Part shown: piece by piece, positions 56,930 to 64,000 of the stretch
How the letters are laid out: each line of letters begins with the position of its first letter
How positions within the stretch are numbered: position 1 is the first letter of the stretch
Origin: Magnetospirillum sp. 15-1
Lineage (GTDB): Bacteria > Pseudomonadota > Alphaproteobacteria > Rhodospirillales > Magnetospirillaceae
Assembly: GCF_900184795.1 (NCBI RefSeq)
Contig: NZ_FXXN01000020.1
Location: 122,664-186,663, forward strand
Direction: 5' to 3'
DNA: 64,000 nt
The notes under the pieces: generated by a model
Seen by the model: the letters and a program-made list of their open reading frames with translations, nothing else
Database searches by the model: none
What the model was told of the DNA's origin: nothing
Position numbers and translations under genes: made by a program

Positions 56930-58000
56930 ATGAGCGAACTTCGTCGTCCCATCGAAAGCGGCGTGCCGGATTCCAAGCAGTTCATGCATCCGGCCCTGGT
57001 CAGGAATTACGGCAAGTGGGCCTTCCACGACCGGCCGCGCCCCGGCGTGCTGCGCCACGTCTCGGAGTCCGGCGAGGCGGTGTTCACCGTCAAGGCCGGC
57101 ACCCAGCGCCAGTTGGACGTCTTCACCATCCGCAAGCTGTGCGACATCGCCGATGCCTTCTGCGACGGCCATCTGCGCTTCACCGTGCGCTCGTCGGCGG
57201 AATTCATGACCACCGACGAAGCCAAGGTCGAGCCGCTGATCAAGCGGCTGGAGGCCGAGGGATTCCCGGTGGGCGGCACCGGCAATTCGGTGGGCTTCAT
57301 CAGCCACACCCAGGGCTGGCTGCACTGCGACATCCCCGGCACCGACGCCTCGGGCGTGGTCAAGGCGCTGATGGACGAACTGGTCCATGAGTTCCAGTCC
57401 GAGGAGATGCCCAACCGCGTCAAGATCACCACGTCGTGCTGCCAGATCAATTGCGGCGGCCAGGGCGACATCGCCATCAACGTCCAGCACACCAAGCCGC
57501 CGGTGATCAATCATGCCCTGGTGGCCGGTATCTGCGAGCGCCCGACGGTCATCGCCCGCTGCCCGGTGGCGGCCATCCGCCCCGCCTTGGTGGACGGCAA
57601 GCCCAGCCTGGAAGTGGACGAGAAGAAGTGCGTGTGCTGCGGCGCCTGCTATCCGCCCTGCCCGCCCATGCAGATCAACGACCCCATCCATTCCAAGATC
57701 GCCATCTGGGTGGGCGGCAAGCATTCGTCGACCCGCACCAAGCCCATGTTCCACAAGCTGGTGGCGGCGGGCTTGCCCAACAACGCGCCGCGCTGGCCGG
57801 AAGTGGCCGAGGTCGTGAAGAAGATCCTCACGGTCTACAAGCACGACGCGCGGGCCTGGGAGCGCATGGGTGAGTGGATCGAACGCATCGGCTGGCCGCG
57901 CTTCTTCGAACTGACCGAACTGCCATTCACCAAATACCACGTGGACAACTGGCGCGGCGGCCGGGCCAATCTCAACGCCTCGGCACAGTTGCACTTCTAG
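56930..58000 (+). CDS. dsrB: Dissimilatory sulfite reductase beta subunit
   Basis: A 356-residue partner of DsrA in the alpha2beta2 complex. TTSCCQINCGGQGD holds the siroheme-cluster cysteines, CVCCGACYPPCP the ferredoxin domain cluster. It is 11 bp downstream of dsrA with a GAGACAGGA ribosome site. Length is typical for DsrB. Confidence 0.96.
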   Translation: MSELRRPIESGVPDSKQFMHPALVRNYGKWAFHDRPRPGVLRHVSESGEAVFTVKAGTQRQLDVFTIRKLCDIADAFCDGHLRFTVRSSAEFMTTDEAKVEPLIKRLEAEGFPVGGTGNSVGFISHTQGWLHCDIPGTDASGVVKALMDELVHEFQSEEMPNRVKITTSCCQINCGGQGDIAINVQHTKPPVINHALVAGICERPTVIARCPVAAIRPALVDGKPSLEVDEKKCVCCGACYPPCPPMQINDPIHSKIAIWVGGKHSSTRTKPMFHKLVAAGLPNNAPRWPEVAEVVKKILTVYKHDARAWERMGEWIERIGWPRFFELTELPFTKYHVDNWRGGRANLNASAQLHF

Positions 58001-58011
58001 GAGAGCGGAAG

Positions 58012-58371
58012 ATGAAATTCGCCGTTCTGGTCAACGAAGGTCCCTACAACCATCAGGCCGCCGACAGCGCCTTCCAGTTCTGCAAGGCGGCCGTGGACAA
58101 GGGCCACGAAATCTTCCGGGTGTTCTTCTATTACGACGGCGTCAACAACGCCACCAAACTGGGCGAGCCGCCCAGCGACGACCGCAACGTGACCAGGAAC
58201 TGGCAGAAGCTGGCCGAGGATCACAAGGTCGATCTGGTGGTCTGCGTCGCCGCCGGCCTGCGTCGCGGCATCACCGAGGGCAATCTTGCCGCCGGCTTCC
58301 GCATCTCGGGCCTGGGCCAACTGATCGAGGCCGGCATCCACGCCGACCGTCTCGTGACTTTTGGGGATTGA
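58012..58371 (+). CDS. dsrE: DsrE sulfurtransferase subunit
   Basis: A 119-residue subunit of the DsrE2F2H2 complex that hands persulfide sulfur to DsrC. The active Cys is in LVVCVAAGLRRG near residue 80, equivalent to the DsrE cysteine of Allochromatium vinosum. dsrEFH is diagnostic of sulfur oxidisers. The start at 58012 follows GGAGAGCGGAAG. Confidence 0.94.
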   Translation: MKFAVLVNEGPYNHQAADSAFQFCKAAVDKGHEIFRVFFYYDGVNNATKLGEPPSDDRNVTRNWQKLAEDHKVDLVVCVAAGLRRGITEGNLAAGFRISGLGQLIEAGIHADRLVTFGD

Positions 58372-58375
58372 AGCC

Positions 58376-58756
58376 ATGGACGACATGGAAAGCGGCATCG
58401 TCAAGAAGTTCATGTTCGTCAACCGCAAGGCGCCCCACGGCACGGTCTATGCCCTGGAGGTGCTGGAAATGGTGCTGATCTCGGCGGCCTTCGACCAGGA
58501 TGTGCATCTGGCCTTCCTGGACGACGGCGTGCTGCAGATCAAGAAGGGCCAGAGTCCGGCCGGCATCGGCGTCAAGAATTTCTCGCCCACCTATCGGGCT
58601 CTCGACGGCTACGACATCGAGAAGCTTTACGTGGAGGCGGAAAGCCTGGCCGAACGCGGCCTGACCGAGGACGACCTGCTGGTCCCCGTGGAAGTCATCA
58701 GCCGCGCCGAGATGGGCAAGCTGATGGCCGACATGGATGTGGTTCTGACGGCGTAA
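58376..58756 (+). CDS. dsrF: DsrF sulfurtransferase subunit
   Basis: A 126-residue DsrE-fold subunit without the catalytic cysteine, structural in the DsrEFH hexamer. KFMFVNRKAPHGTVYALE at the N-terminus is typical. Start taken at 58376, four bases after dsrE; 58385 is possible. It is followed by a 117-bp gap holding a structured repeat before dsrH. Confidence 0.92.
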   Translation: MDDMESGIVKKFMFVNRKAPHGTVYALEVLEMVLISAAFDQDVHLAFLDDGVLQIKKGQSPAGIGVKNFSPTYRALDGYDIEKLYVEAESLAERGLTEDDLLVPVEVISRAEMGKLMADMDVVLTA

Positions 58757-58760
58757 CCCC

Positions 58761-58861
58761 GAGGAGCGCAAGCTCCGAGGCAAGGGCAAGGCCCGCCGCC
58801 GCTTATGCGGCGAAAGCCAAGGGTTTCGCAAGAAGCCCGCCCGGCGATTGAGGGACAAAAA
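58761..58861 (+). repeat. Structured intergenic repeat, copy 1 (between dsrF and dsrH)
   Basis: About 100 nt shared with 61876-61979. Predicted hairpins: GGAGC-GCAA-GCTCC (58763-58776), GGGC-AAG-GCCC (58784-58794), CGCCGC-TTAT-GCGGCG (58797-58812). The conserved tail is AGCCCGCCCGGCGATTGAGG. Compared with copy 2 the third stem has a compensatory pair change. Confidence 0.85.
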
Positions 58862-58873
58862 GGAATCTATACG

Positions 58874-59182
58874 ATGAGCACTCTGCACACCGTCAACAAA
58901 TCCCCCTTCGAGCGCTCCAATCTGGAGGCCTGCCTGGGCCACGCCCAGCCGGGCGACGCCGTCCTGCTAATCGAGGACGCGGTGATCGCCGCCCTTTCCG
59001 GCACCGCCTTCGAGGGCAAGATGGCGGACGCCGCCAGGACCATGCGGCTTGCCGTCCTGGGTCCCGATCTGGCGGCCCGGGGGCTGGACCCCGCCAGGGT
59101 GGTCAAGGGCATCCAAGTTGTCGATTACGCCGGATTCGTCGATCTGGCGGCCGAGACCAAGGCGACCAACGCCTGGCTTTAA
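58874..59182 (+). CDS. dsrH: DsrH sulfurtransferase subunit
   Basis: A 102-residue TusB-like subunit of DsrEFH. The conserved Cys is in LEACLGHAQPGD near residue 20; DAVLLIEDAVIAA is the family core. The start at 58874 comes shortly after an AGGAATC site in the end of the structured repeat. Confidence 0.92.
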   Translation: MSTLHTVNKSPFERSNLEACLGHAQPGDAVLLIEDAVIAALSGTAFEGKMADAARTMRLAVLGPDLAARGLDPARVVKGIQVVDYAGFVDLAAETKATNAWL

Positions 59183-59214
59183 GTATCAAGAAGAGACCTT
59201 AAGGAGAGGAAGAC

Positions 59215-59547
59215 ATGGCTTACACCAGCAATGGCGCCAACATCGAGGCCGATGAAGAGGGCTACCTCATCAACATCAACGAGTGGAACGAGGAACTGGC
59301 CGGGCAGATCGCCAAGGACGAAGGCATCACCATGAGCCCCGAGCACTGGGAAGTGGTCAACTTCCTGCGCGACTACTATTCCGAGTATCAGATCGCCCCG
59401 GCGGTGCGCGTGCTGACCAAGGCCATCGCCAAGAAGATGGGCCCCGACAAGGGCAACAACAAATACCTCTACGAGCTGTTCCCCTACGGCCCCGGCAAGC
59501 AGGCGTGCAAGATCGCCGGCCTGCCCAAGCCGACCGGCTGCGTCTGA
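59215..59547 (+). CDS. dsrC: DsrC sulfur-carrier protein
   Basis: A 110-residue carrier that binds sulfur as a trisulfide and is the substrate of DsrAB. The C-terminal arm has both conserved cysteines, ACKIAGLPKPTGCV, so it is a true DsrC rather than a TusE-only form. WEVVNFLRDYYSEYQIAPAV is the helix-turn-helix-like core. Start after AAGGAGAGGAAG. Confidence 0.96.
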   Translation: MAYTSNGANIEADEEGYLININEWNEELAGQIAKDEGITMSPEHWEVVNFLRDYYSEYQIAPAVRVLTKAIAKKMGPDKGNNKYLYELFPYGPGKQACKIAGLPKPTGCV

Positions 59548-59559
59548 CCGGCGCGGTTC

Positions 59560-59628
59560 ACTGTCGTCATGGCCGGGCGGCTTGACCCGGCCATCCATGG
59601 ACCCCCGGATCACCTTCCGGGGGTGACG
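59560..59628. repeat. Double-hairpin intergenic repeat between dsrC and dsrM
   Basis: Hairpin 1: GGCCGGG/CCCGGCC (59571-59577 with 59586-59592). Hairpin 2: ACCCCCGGA/TCCGGGGGT (59601-59609 with 59616-59624). This resembles dispersed alphaproteobacterial palindromic repeats. It may also attenuate or stabilise the dsr message. Confidence 0.75.
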
Positions 59629-59643
59629 AGGAAGGGTGCCGTC

Positions 59644-60366
59644 GTGACGATCTTTTTCGCTATCCTCTTCAGCGTCTCGACCCTGGTCCTGGTGGCCGGG
59701 CTGGCGATGAAGATCGCCCAATACGCCCGCACGCCGGCGCCGCTCAAGATTCCCACCACGCCCGCCCCGCTGACCAAGGGCGGCGTGGCGCTGCGCCTGG
59801 GCCGCGAGGCCTTGCTGTTCGAAAGCCTGTTTCGCGGCAACAAGCTGCTGTGGCTGTTTGCCATGGTCTTTCATCTGGGCCTCGCCGTGGTGCTGATCCG
59901 CCACGTCCGCTATTTCGAGACCGGCGTCGGGCCGCTGGTCGCCCTGGTGCAGCCCCTGGCCCAGCCGGCCGGTCTGGCCATGATGGCGGGCCTCGCCCTG
60001 CTGCTGGCGCGACGTCTCGTCATCGAGCGGGTCCGCTACGTCACCGGCCCCTCGGACATCCTGATGCTGGTGCTGCTGCTGGCCATCGGAGCCACCGGCC
60101 TGCTGATGAAATGCGTCGTCCATACCGACATCGTGGCGGTGAAGGCATTCTTCACCGGCCTGATGGCCCTCGAACTGCGTCCCTTGCCCGGTGATCCGCT
60201 GCTGGGGCTGCATCTGCTGCTGGTCTCGGCCCTGATGATCGTCTTTCCCTTCTCCAAGCTGCTGCATGCGCCGGGCCTGTTCTTCAGCCCGACCCGCAAC
60301 CAGACCGACACTCCGCGCGAAGTGCGCCATCTGGCGCCCTGGGCGGCCCGCCTGGAGGAAAAGTGA
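59644..60366 (+). CDS. dsrM: DsrM, membrane cytochrome b of the DsrMKJOP complex
   Basis: A 240-residue NarI-like membrane protein with about five helices (first TIFFAILFSVSTLVLVAGLA region). His residues in the second helix (MVFHLGLAVVLIRH) and the last (GLHLLLVSALMIVFP) are candidate heme b ligands. It passes electrons between quinone and DsrK. The start is taken as GTG 59644, because the earlier ATG at 59569 would translate the hairpin repeat. It overlaps dsrK by one base. Confidence 0.9.
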   Translation: MTIFFAILFSVSTLVLVAGLAMKIAQYARTPAPLKIPTTPAPLTKGGVALRLGREALLFESLFRGNKLLWLFAMVFHLGLAVVLIRHVRYFETGVGPLVALVQPLAQPAGLAMMAGLALLLARRLVIERVRYVTGPSDILMLVLLLAIGATGLLMKCVVHTDIVAVKAFFTGLMALELRPLPGDPLLGLHLLLVSALMIVFPFSKLLHAPGLFFSPTRNQTDTPREVRHLAPWAARLEEK

Positions 60367-61868
60367 TGGCCGCCGCCCCCTTCGACATTCCCGCCCTGGG
60401 CGATCCCGCCGAGCATCCCGTTCCGGCGCTCAAGGTCGGTGCCATGGCCGCCTCCAAGCCCTACGTGGCCGCCGAGGCGCACCAGCAGCCCCTGGGCTTT
60501 CCCGGCGAGCTGACCGAGGGCTGGGAAAAGCGCGCCGTCGGGCACATGGGCAGCCTGCTGTCCAAGTACCGCTCGCTCCAGGTGTTCATGGATACCTGCG
60601 TCAAGTGCGGCGCCTGCACCGACAAGTGCCACTATTTCCTGGGCACCGGCGACCCCAAGAACATGCCGGTGGCCCGCGCCGATCTGTTCCGCAGCGTCTA
60701 TCGCCGCTACTTCACCCCGGCCGGCAAGATCGCGCCGGGTCTGGTGGGGGCGCGCGACATGACCAAGGAGGTGCTGGACGAGTGGTTCAACTACTTCCAC
60801 CAGTGCTCGCAATGCCGCCGCTGCTCGGTGTTCTGCCCCCAGGGCATCGACACCGCCGAGATTTCCATGGCGGCGCGCGACATCATGGATTCCATCGGCC
60901 AGGGCCAGAAATACTGCAACGAGATCATCGGCAAGGTCCACAGGATCGGCAACAACCTGGGCCTGCCCGCCCCCGCCTTGCTCGACACCCTGGAGGGGCT
61001 GGAGGAGGACATCCTCGACGAGACCGGCGTCGCGGTGAAGCTGCCCGTCGACGTCCAGGGCGCCGAGGTGCTGCTGGTCACGCCCTCGGCCGACTTCTTC
61101 GCCGAGCCGCACGTGCTGGGCCTGATCGGCTATGCCAAGGTGTTCCACGCCGCCGGCGTGTCGTGGACCCTGTCCACCAAGGCGTCGGAAGCCGGCAATT
61201 TCGGCATGTTCATCGGCAATTACGAGCAGATGAGGAAAATTTCGCTCCGCATCCGCGACGCGGCGCGGGAACTGGGCGTCAAACGCATCATCTTCGGCGA
61301 GTGCGGCCATGCCTGGCGCGTCGCCTATTCCTTCCTCAACACCCTGGCCGGGCCTTGGGATTTCCTCGACCCGCGCTATCCGGTGCCCCAGCACATCTTG
61401 GAATTCACCTCCGACCTGATCGCCAGGAAGGGCATCAAGCTCGACAAGTCGGGCAATGACGGCATGGTGCTGACCGTCCACGATTCCTGTAACGTGGCGC
61501 GCGGCGCCCGCATGGGCGACCGGCCGGGCGGCCAGTTCACCATCCCGCGCGAGGTGATCAAGGCGGCCGTGCCCACCTTCGTCGACATGCATCCCGACAC
61601 CATCTGCGACAAGACCTTCTGTTGCGGCGGCGGCGGCGGCCTGCTGACCGACGAGCTGATCGAGCTGCGCGTCAAGGGCGCCAGCCCGCGCATGGAGGCA
61701 CTCAAGGACGTGGTGGACAAGCAAGGGGTCACCCACATGGCCGCCATGTGCGCCATCTGCAAGGCCCAGTTCACCAAGATCCTGCCCTATTACGACTTTG
61801 ACCGGGAAATGGTGGTCTCCGTTCACCAACTGGTGAGCAACGCCATCGTGCTCGGCGACAACGACTGA
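60366..61868 (+). CDS. dsrK: DsrK, HdrD-like iron-sulfur subunit
   Basis: A 500-residue cytoplasmic iron-sulfur protein that interacts with DsrC. Two ferredoxin motifs, CVKCGACTDKCHYF and CSQCRRCSVFCPQGID, precede CCG-type domains: ECGHAWR, DSCNVAR, FCCGGGGG and MCAICKAQF, which bind the catalytic [4Fe-4S] cluster of HdrD-type disulfide reductases. The start at 60366 overlaps the dsrM stop. Complete length. Confidence 0.95.
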   Translation: MAAAPFDIPALGDPAEHPVPALKVGAMAASKPYVAAEAHQQPLGFPGELTEGWEKRAVGHMGSLLSKYRSLQVFMDTCVKCGACTDKCHYFLGTGDPKNMPVARADLFRSVYRRYFTPAGKIAPGLVGARDMTKEVLDEWFNYFHQCSQCRRCSVFCPQGIDTAEISMAARDIMDSIGQGQKYCNEIIGKVHRIGNNLGLPAPALLDTLEGLEEDILDETGVAVKLPVDVQGAEVLLVTPSADFFAEPHVLGLIGYAKVFHAAGVSWTLSTKASEAGNFGMFIGNYEQMRKISLRIRDAARELGVKRIIFGECGHAWRVAYSFLNTLAGPWDFLDPRYPVPQHILEFTSDLIARKGIKLDKSGNDGMVLTVHDSCNVARGARMGDRPGGQFTIPREVIKAAVPTFVDMHPDTICDKTFCCGGGGGLLTDELIELRVKGASPRMEALKDVVDKQGVTHMAAMCAICKAQFTKILPYYDFDREMVVSVHQLVSNAIVLGDND

Positions 61869-61875
61869 AGGACTC

Positions 61876-61979
61876 CGAGGGGCGGCGACGCCTCGAGGCA
61901 AGGGCAAAGCCCGCCGCGGCTTATGCCGCGAAAGCCAAGGGATGGGAACCAGCCCGCCCGGCGATTGAGGGACAAGAAA
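61876..61979 (+). repeat. Structured intergenic repeat, copy 2 (between dsrK and dsrL)
   Basis: Matches copy 1 at 58761-58861. Hairpins: GGCG-GCGA-CGCC (61881-61892), GGGC-AAA-GCCC, and CGCGGC-TTAT-GCCGCG (61915-61930). The first two loops and the TTAT loop are conserved in kind, while the stems differ in compensating ways. Confidence 0.85.
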
Positions 61980-61996
61980 CGAGAGGGAGAACACGC

Positions 61997-63952
61997 ATGG
62001 CCGCCAAGACCAGCGCCGAGAGCACCACCGAGGGACGGAACTATCGCCGCTACAAGGACGGCGAATCCAAGCCGCGCGCCTGGCAGGAGGAAATCTTCAA
62101 GGCCGGCTGGTCGCACAAATGTCCGACCTACGTGCTGCGCACGCCGCCCTGCTCGGGCTCGTGCCCTTCCGGCCACGACATCCGCGGCTGGCTGGACATC
62201 GTGCGCGGCGTGGAAAAGCCGCCGGCCGGCATGGTCTGGCAGGAATACGCCTTCCGCCGCATGACCGAGGCCAACCCCTTTCCCGCCGTGATGGGCCGCG
62301 TCTGCCCGGCGCCATGCGAAAGCGGCTGCAACCGCAACATGGTCGAGGAACACGTGGGCATCAATTCGGTCGAGCACCATATCGGTGACTGGGCCATCGC
62401 CAACAAGCTTTCCTTCCCTAAGCCGGAGCACGAGACCGGCCGCCACGTGGCGGTGGTGGGCGGCGGCCCGGCCGGGCTGTCGGCGGCCTATCAATTGCGC
62501 CGCCAGGGCCACGCCGTCACCATCTTCGAGGAAAAGGCCGAACTGGGCGGCTATGTCCGCTACGGCATTCCCGGCTACCGCACGCCGCGCGAGGTGCTGG
62601 ACGCCGAGATCAACCGTATCCTCGACCTCGGCATCACGGTGCGCGCCCAGTGCCGCATCGGCACCGACATCACCGTGTCGGAACTGGAAGAGAAGTACGA
62701 CGCCATCTTCTGGGGCATCGGCACCCATGCCGGGCGCGGCCTGCCCATTCCCGGCTGGAAGGATACCGTCAACTGCGTGTCGGGCGTCGCCTTCCTGAAA
62801 GCCTTCAACGAGGGCCGCCTGCAGCACGTGCCCGGCCGCATCATCGTGGTGGGCGGCGGCGACACCTCCATCGACGTGGCCTCGGTGGCACGGCGCCTGG
62901 GCCATATCGACAAGGTGTCCGAGCAGGACCGCGCCGACAACGTCATCCTCGGCCACGTGGCCCACGACGTGGCGGCCACGGCGCGGCGCGAGGGCGCCAA
63001 CGTGACGCTTACCTCGCTGTTCGCGGTGGAGAAGATGTTCGCCGCCCAGCGCGAGATCGACGACGCCAAGCGCGAAGGCGTCGATATCCGGGGCGGCATC
63101 ATGCCCCTGGAGGTGATCAAGGGCCCCGACGGCCGCGCCACCGGCCTCAAGCTTTGCCAGTGCACCATGGACGGCATGACGCCCAAGCCCGTCGAGGGTA
63201 CCGAGTTCATCCTGGACGCCGATCTGGTGGTCTCGGCCATCGGCCAGAGCGGCGATCTCGCCGACCTGCCGGAAATGGACAACGGCAAGGGCTTCATCAA
63301 TGCCGACAAGGCCTATCGCGTGCCGGGCAAGCCCAAGCACTTCGTGGGCGGCGACGTTGTCAGGCCGCATCTGCTGACCACCGCCATTGGCCACGGCCGC
63401 GTCGCCTCGGCCGGCATCGCCGAGTTCCTGGACAGGGGCGACGTGGGCAAGCGGCCCAAGGTCGACGTGCACCACTTCAACCTGCTGGCCAAGCTGCACG
63501 AAAGCAATCTGGACCCGGCGCCCTATGATGCCGGTCCGACGCGCGGCACCTACGAGGCCAAGTTCGCGGTGCACAATTTCGAGAACCGGGCGGGCGCCGA
63601 GATCATTCCCCACGACGATCTGTTCCTGGGTCACTTCACCCGCACGGCGCGGCACCACCGCCACGAGGTGCACATCGACGCCGACAAGGTGATCGGCAAT
63701 TTCGACGAGCGCCTGCTGACGCTGACCGACCAGGAGGTGATGGACGAGGCCAAGCGCTGCATGTCCTGCGGCCTGTGCTTCGAATGCGACAATTGCGTGG
63801 TGTTCTGCCCGCAGGACGCGGTCAGCCGCGTCCCCAAGGGGCAGCGCACCACGGGGCGCTACGTGGAGACCGACTATTCCAAGTGCATCGGCTGCCACAT
63901 CTGCAAGGACGTCTGCCCCACCGGCTACATCCAGATGGGGCTGGGGGAATGA
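61997..63952 (+). CDS. dsrL: DsrL iron-sulfur flavoprotein, NAD(P)(H) oxidoreductase partner of DsrAB
   Basis: A 651-residue GltD-like protein. The N-terminal cysteine-rich domain has PPCSGSCPSG and CPAPCESGCNRN. FAD-binding VAVVGGGPAGLSAAYQLR is near residue 152, NAD(P)-binding IIVVGGGDTSIDVASVA near residue 280. The C-terminal ferredoxin domain has CMSCGLCFECDNC and CIGCHICKDVCPTGY, the extension typical of DsrL. It accepts electrons from DsrAB during reverse sulfite reduction. Last dsr gene in the window; dsrJOP would be expected further right. Confidence 0.95.
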   Translation: MAAKTSAESTTEGRNYRRYKDGESKPRAWQEEIFKAGWSHKCPTYVLRTPPCSGSCPSGHDIRGWLDIVRGVEKPPAGMVWQEYAFRRMTEANPFPAVMGRVCPAPCESGCNRNMVEEHVGINSVEHHIGDWAIANKLSFPKPEHETGRHVAVVGGGPAGLSAAYQLRRQGHAVTIFEEKAELGGYVRYGIPGYRTPREVLDAEINRILDLGITVRAQCRIGTDITVSELEEKYDAIFWGIGTHAGRGLPIPGWKDTVNCVSGVAFLKAFNEGRLQHVPGRIIVVGGGDTSIDVASVARRLGHIDKVSEQDRADNVILGHVAHDVAATARREGANVTLTSLFAVEKMFAAQREIDDAKREGVDIRGGIMPLEVIKGPDGRATGLKLCQCTMDGMTPKPVEGTEFILDADLVVSAIGQSGDLADLPEMDNGKGFINADKAYRVPGKPKHFVGGDVVRPHLLTTAIGHGRVASAGIAEFLDRGDVGKRPKVDVHHFNLLAKLHESNLDPAPYDAGPTRGTYEAKFAVHNFENRAGAEIIPHDDLFLGHFTRTARHHRHEVHIDADKVIGNFDERLLTLTDQEVMDEAKRCMSCGLCFECDNCVVFCPQDAVSRVPKGQRTTGRYVETDYSKCIGCHICKDVCPTGYIQMGLGE

Positions 63953-63961
63953 AAGCCCCCA

Positions 63962-64000
63962 CCCCGTCCCTCCCCCAGGCGAGCTGGGGGAGGGACGGGG
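63962..64000. terminator. Perfect 17-bp stem after dsrL at the window edge
   Basis: CCCCGTCCCTCCCCCAG (63962-63978) pairs with 63984-64000, loop GCGAG, nine bases after the dsrL stop. Any T run would lie beyond the edge, so it may be a terminator or a dispersed palindrome. Confidence 0.55.

Noticed and set aside
59569-59643. N-terminal extension of dsrM from the ATG at 59569
   Set aside because: The extension translates the double-hairpin repeat and puts a charged Pro/Gly-rich leader before the first membrane helix.
60036-61994. Long minus-strand frame opposite dsrM and dsrK
   Set aside because: Antisense of well-defined dsr genes; its start lies in the structured repeat.
61823-63898. 691-codon minus-strand frame opposite dsrL
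   Set aside because: Antisense shadow; dsrL has complete cofactor motifs on the plus strand.

Overview
The window is GC-rich alphaproteobacterial DNA, most probably Magnetospirillum/Paramagnetospirillum or a close Rhodospirillales relative. The basis is the reverse-type dsr operon in an alphaproteobacterial background, the conserved hisG-hisD-UPF0262-phosphatase-infA-maf-rng-yacG-tRNA-Phe block, the many chemoreceptors and the oxygen/redox regulators. The genus is inferred from gene content only.

Left part, 1-19980: an accessory catabolic region that ends at the 3' end of a tRNA-Phe gene beside a tyrosine integrase, as in a tRNA-integrated genomic island whose other end lies outside the window. 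It holds a Rieske oxygenase with its own ferredoxin and ferredoxin reductase around a perfect 40-bp palindrome, a TetR regulator, a chemoreceptor, and a five-gene beta-oxidation-type operon (thiolase, feruloyl-CoA-synthetase-like ligase, two acyl-CoA dehydrogenases, alpha-methylacyl-CoA racemase). A DUF2889 protein, a His-tailed CbiX and a bifunctional enoyl-CoA hydratase/3-hydroxyacyl-CoA dehydrogenase follow. Three copies of an ACCGNNCGGT operator with shared flanks tie these units together. AT-rich MarR and TetR genes sit next to the integrase.

19978-37485 is mostly core genome: the tRNA-Phe to hisG block; a response regulator, histidine kinase and ferric-reductase-like flavocytochrome; a 1270-residue TPR/SLOG-like/cyclase protein with ten FliM-like acidic motifs; a SET-domain protein translationally coupled to an ornithine/diaminopimelate-type decarboxylase; a small lipoprotein; a thioesterase; and parE.

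37491-41648 is a small mobile/toxin-antitoxin hotspot. A 3150-bp element with perfect 25-bp terminal inverted repeats, extra internal end repeats and a 4-bp target duplication lies between parE and its terminator. It carries a DUF6880 protein and an MNT/HEPN pair but no intact transposase. A PrlF-YhaV toxin-antitoxin pair follows directly.

41875-52678 holds redox and signalling genes: a Crp/Fnr regulator with DUF2892, a STAS protein, an HBM-type chemoreceptor, ccoG with a duplicated promoter element and a possible small RNA, an FNR-like regulator lacking one cluster cysteine, a YeeE/YedE pair with an AhpD-like protein, and a voltage-gated-type potassium channel.

52786-64000 is the sulfur-oxidation locus: siroheme genes (SUMT and a CbiX-like chelatase), a TauD-like dioxygenase, then dsrA-B-E-F-H-C-M-K-L. 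Two copies of a structured intergenic repeat, with compensatory base changes between the copies, sit before dsrH and before dsrL.
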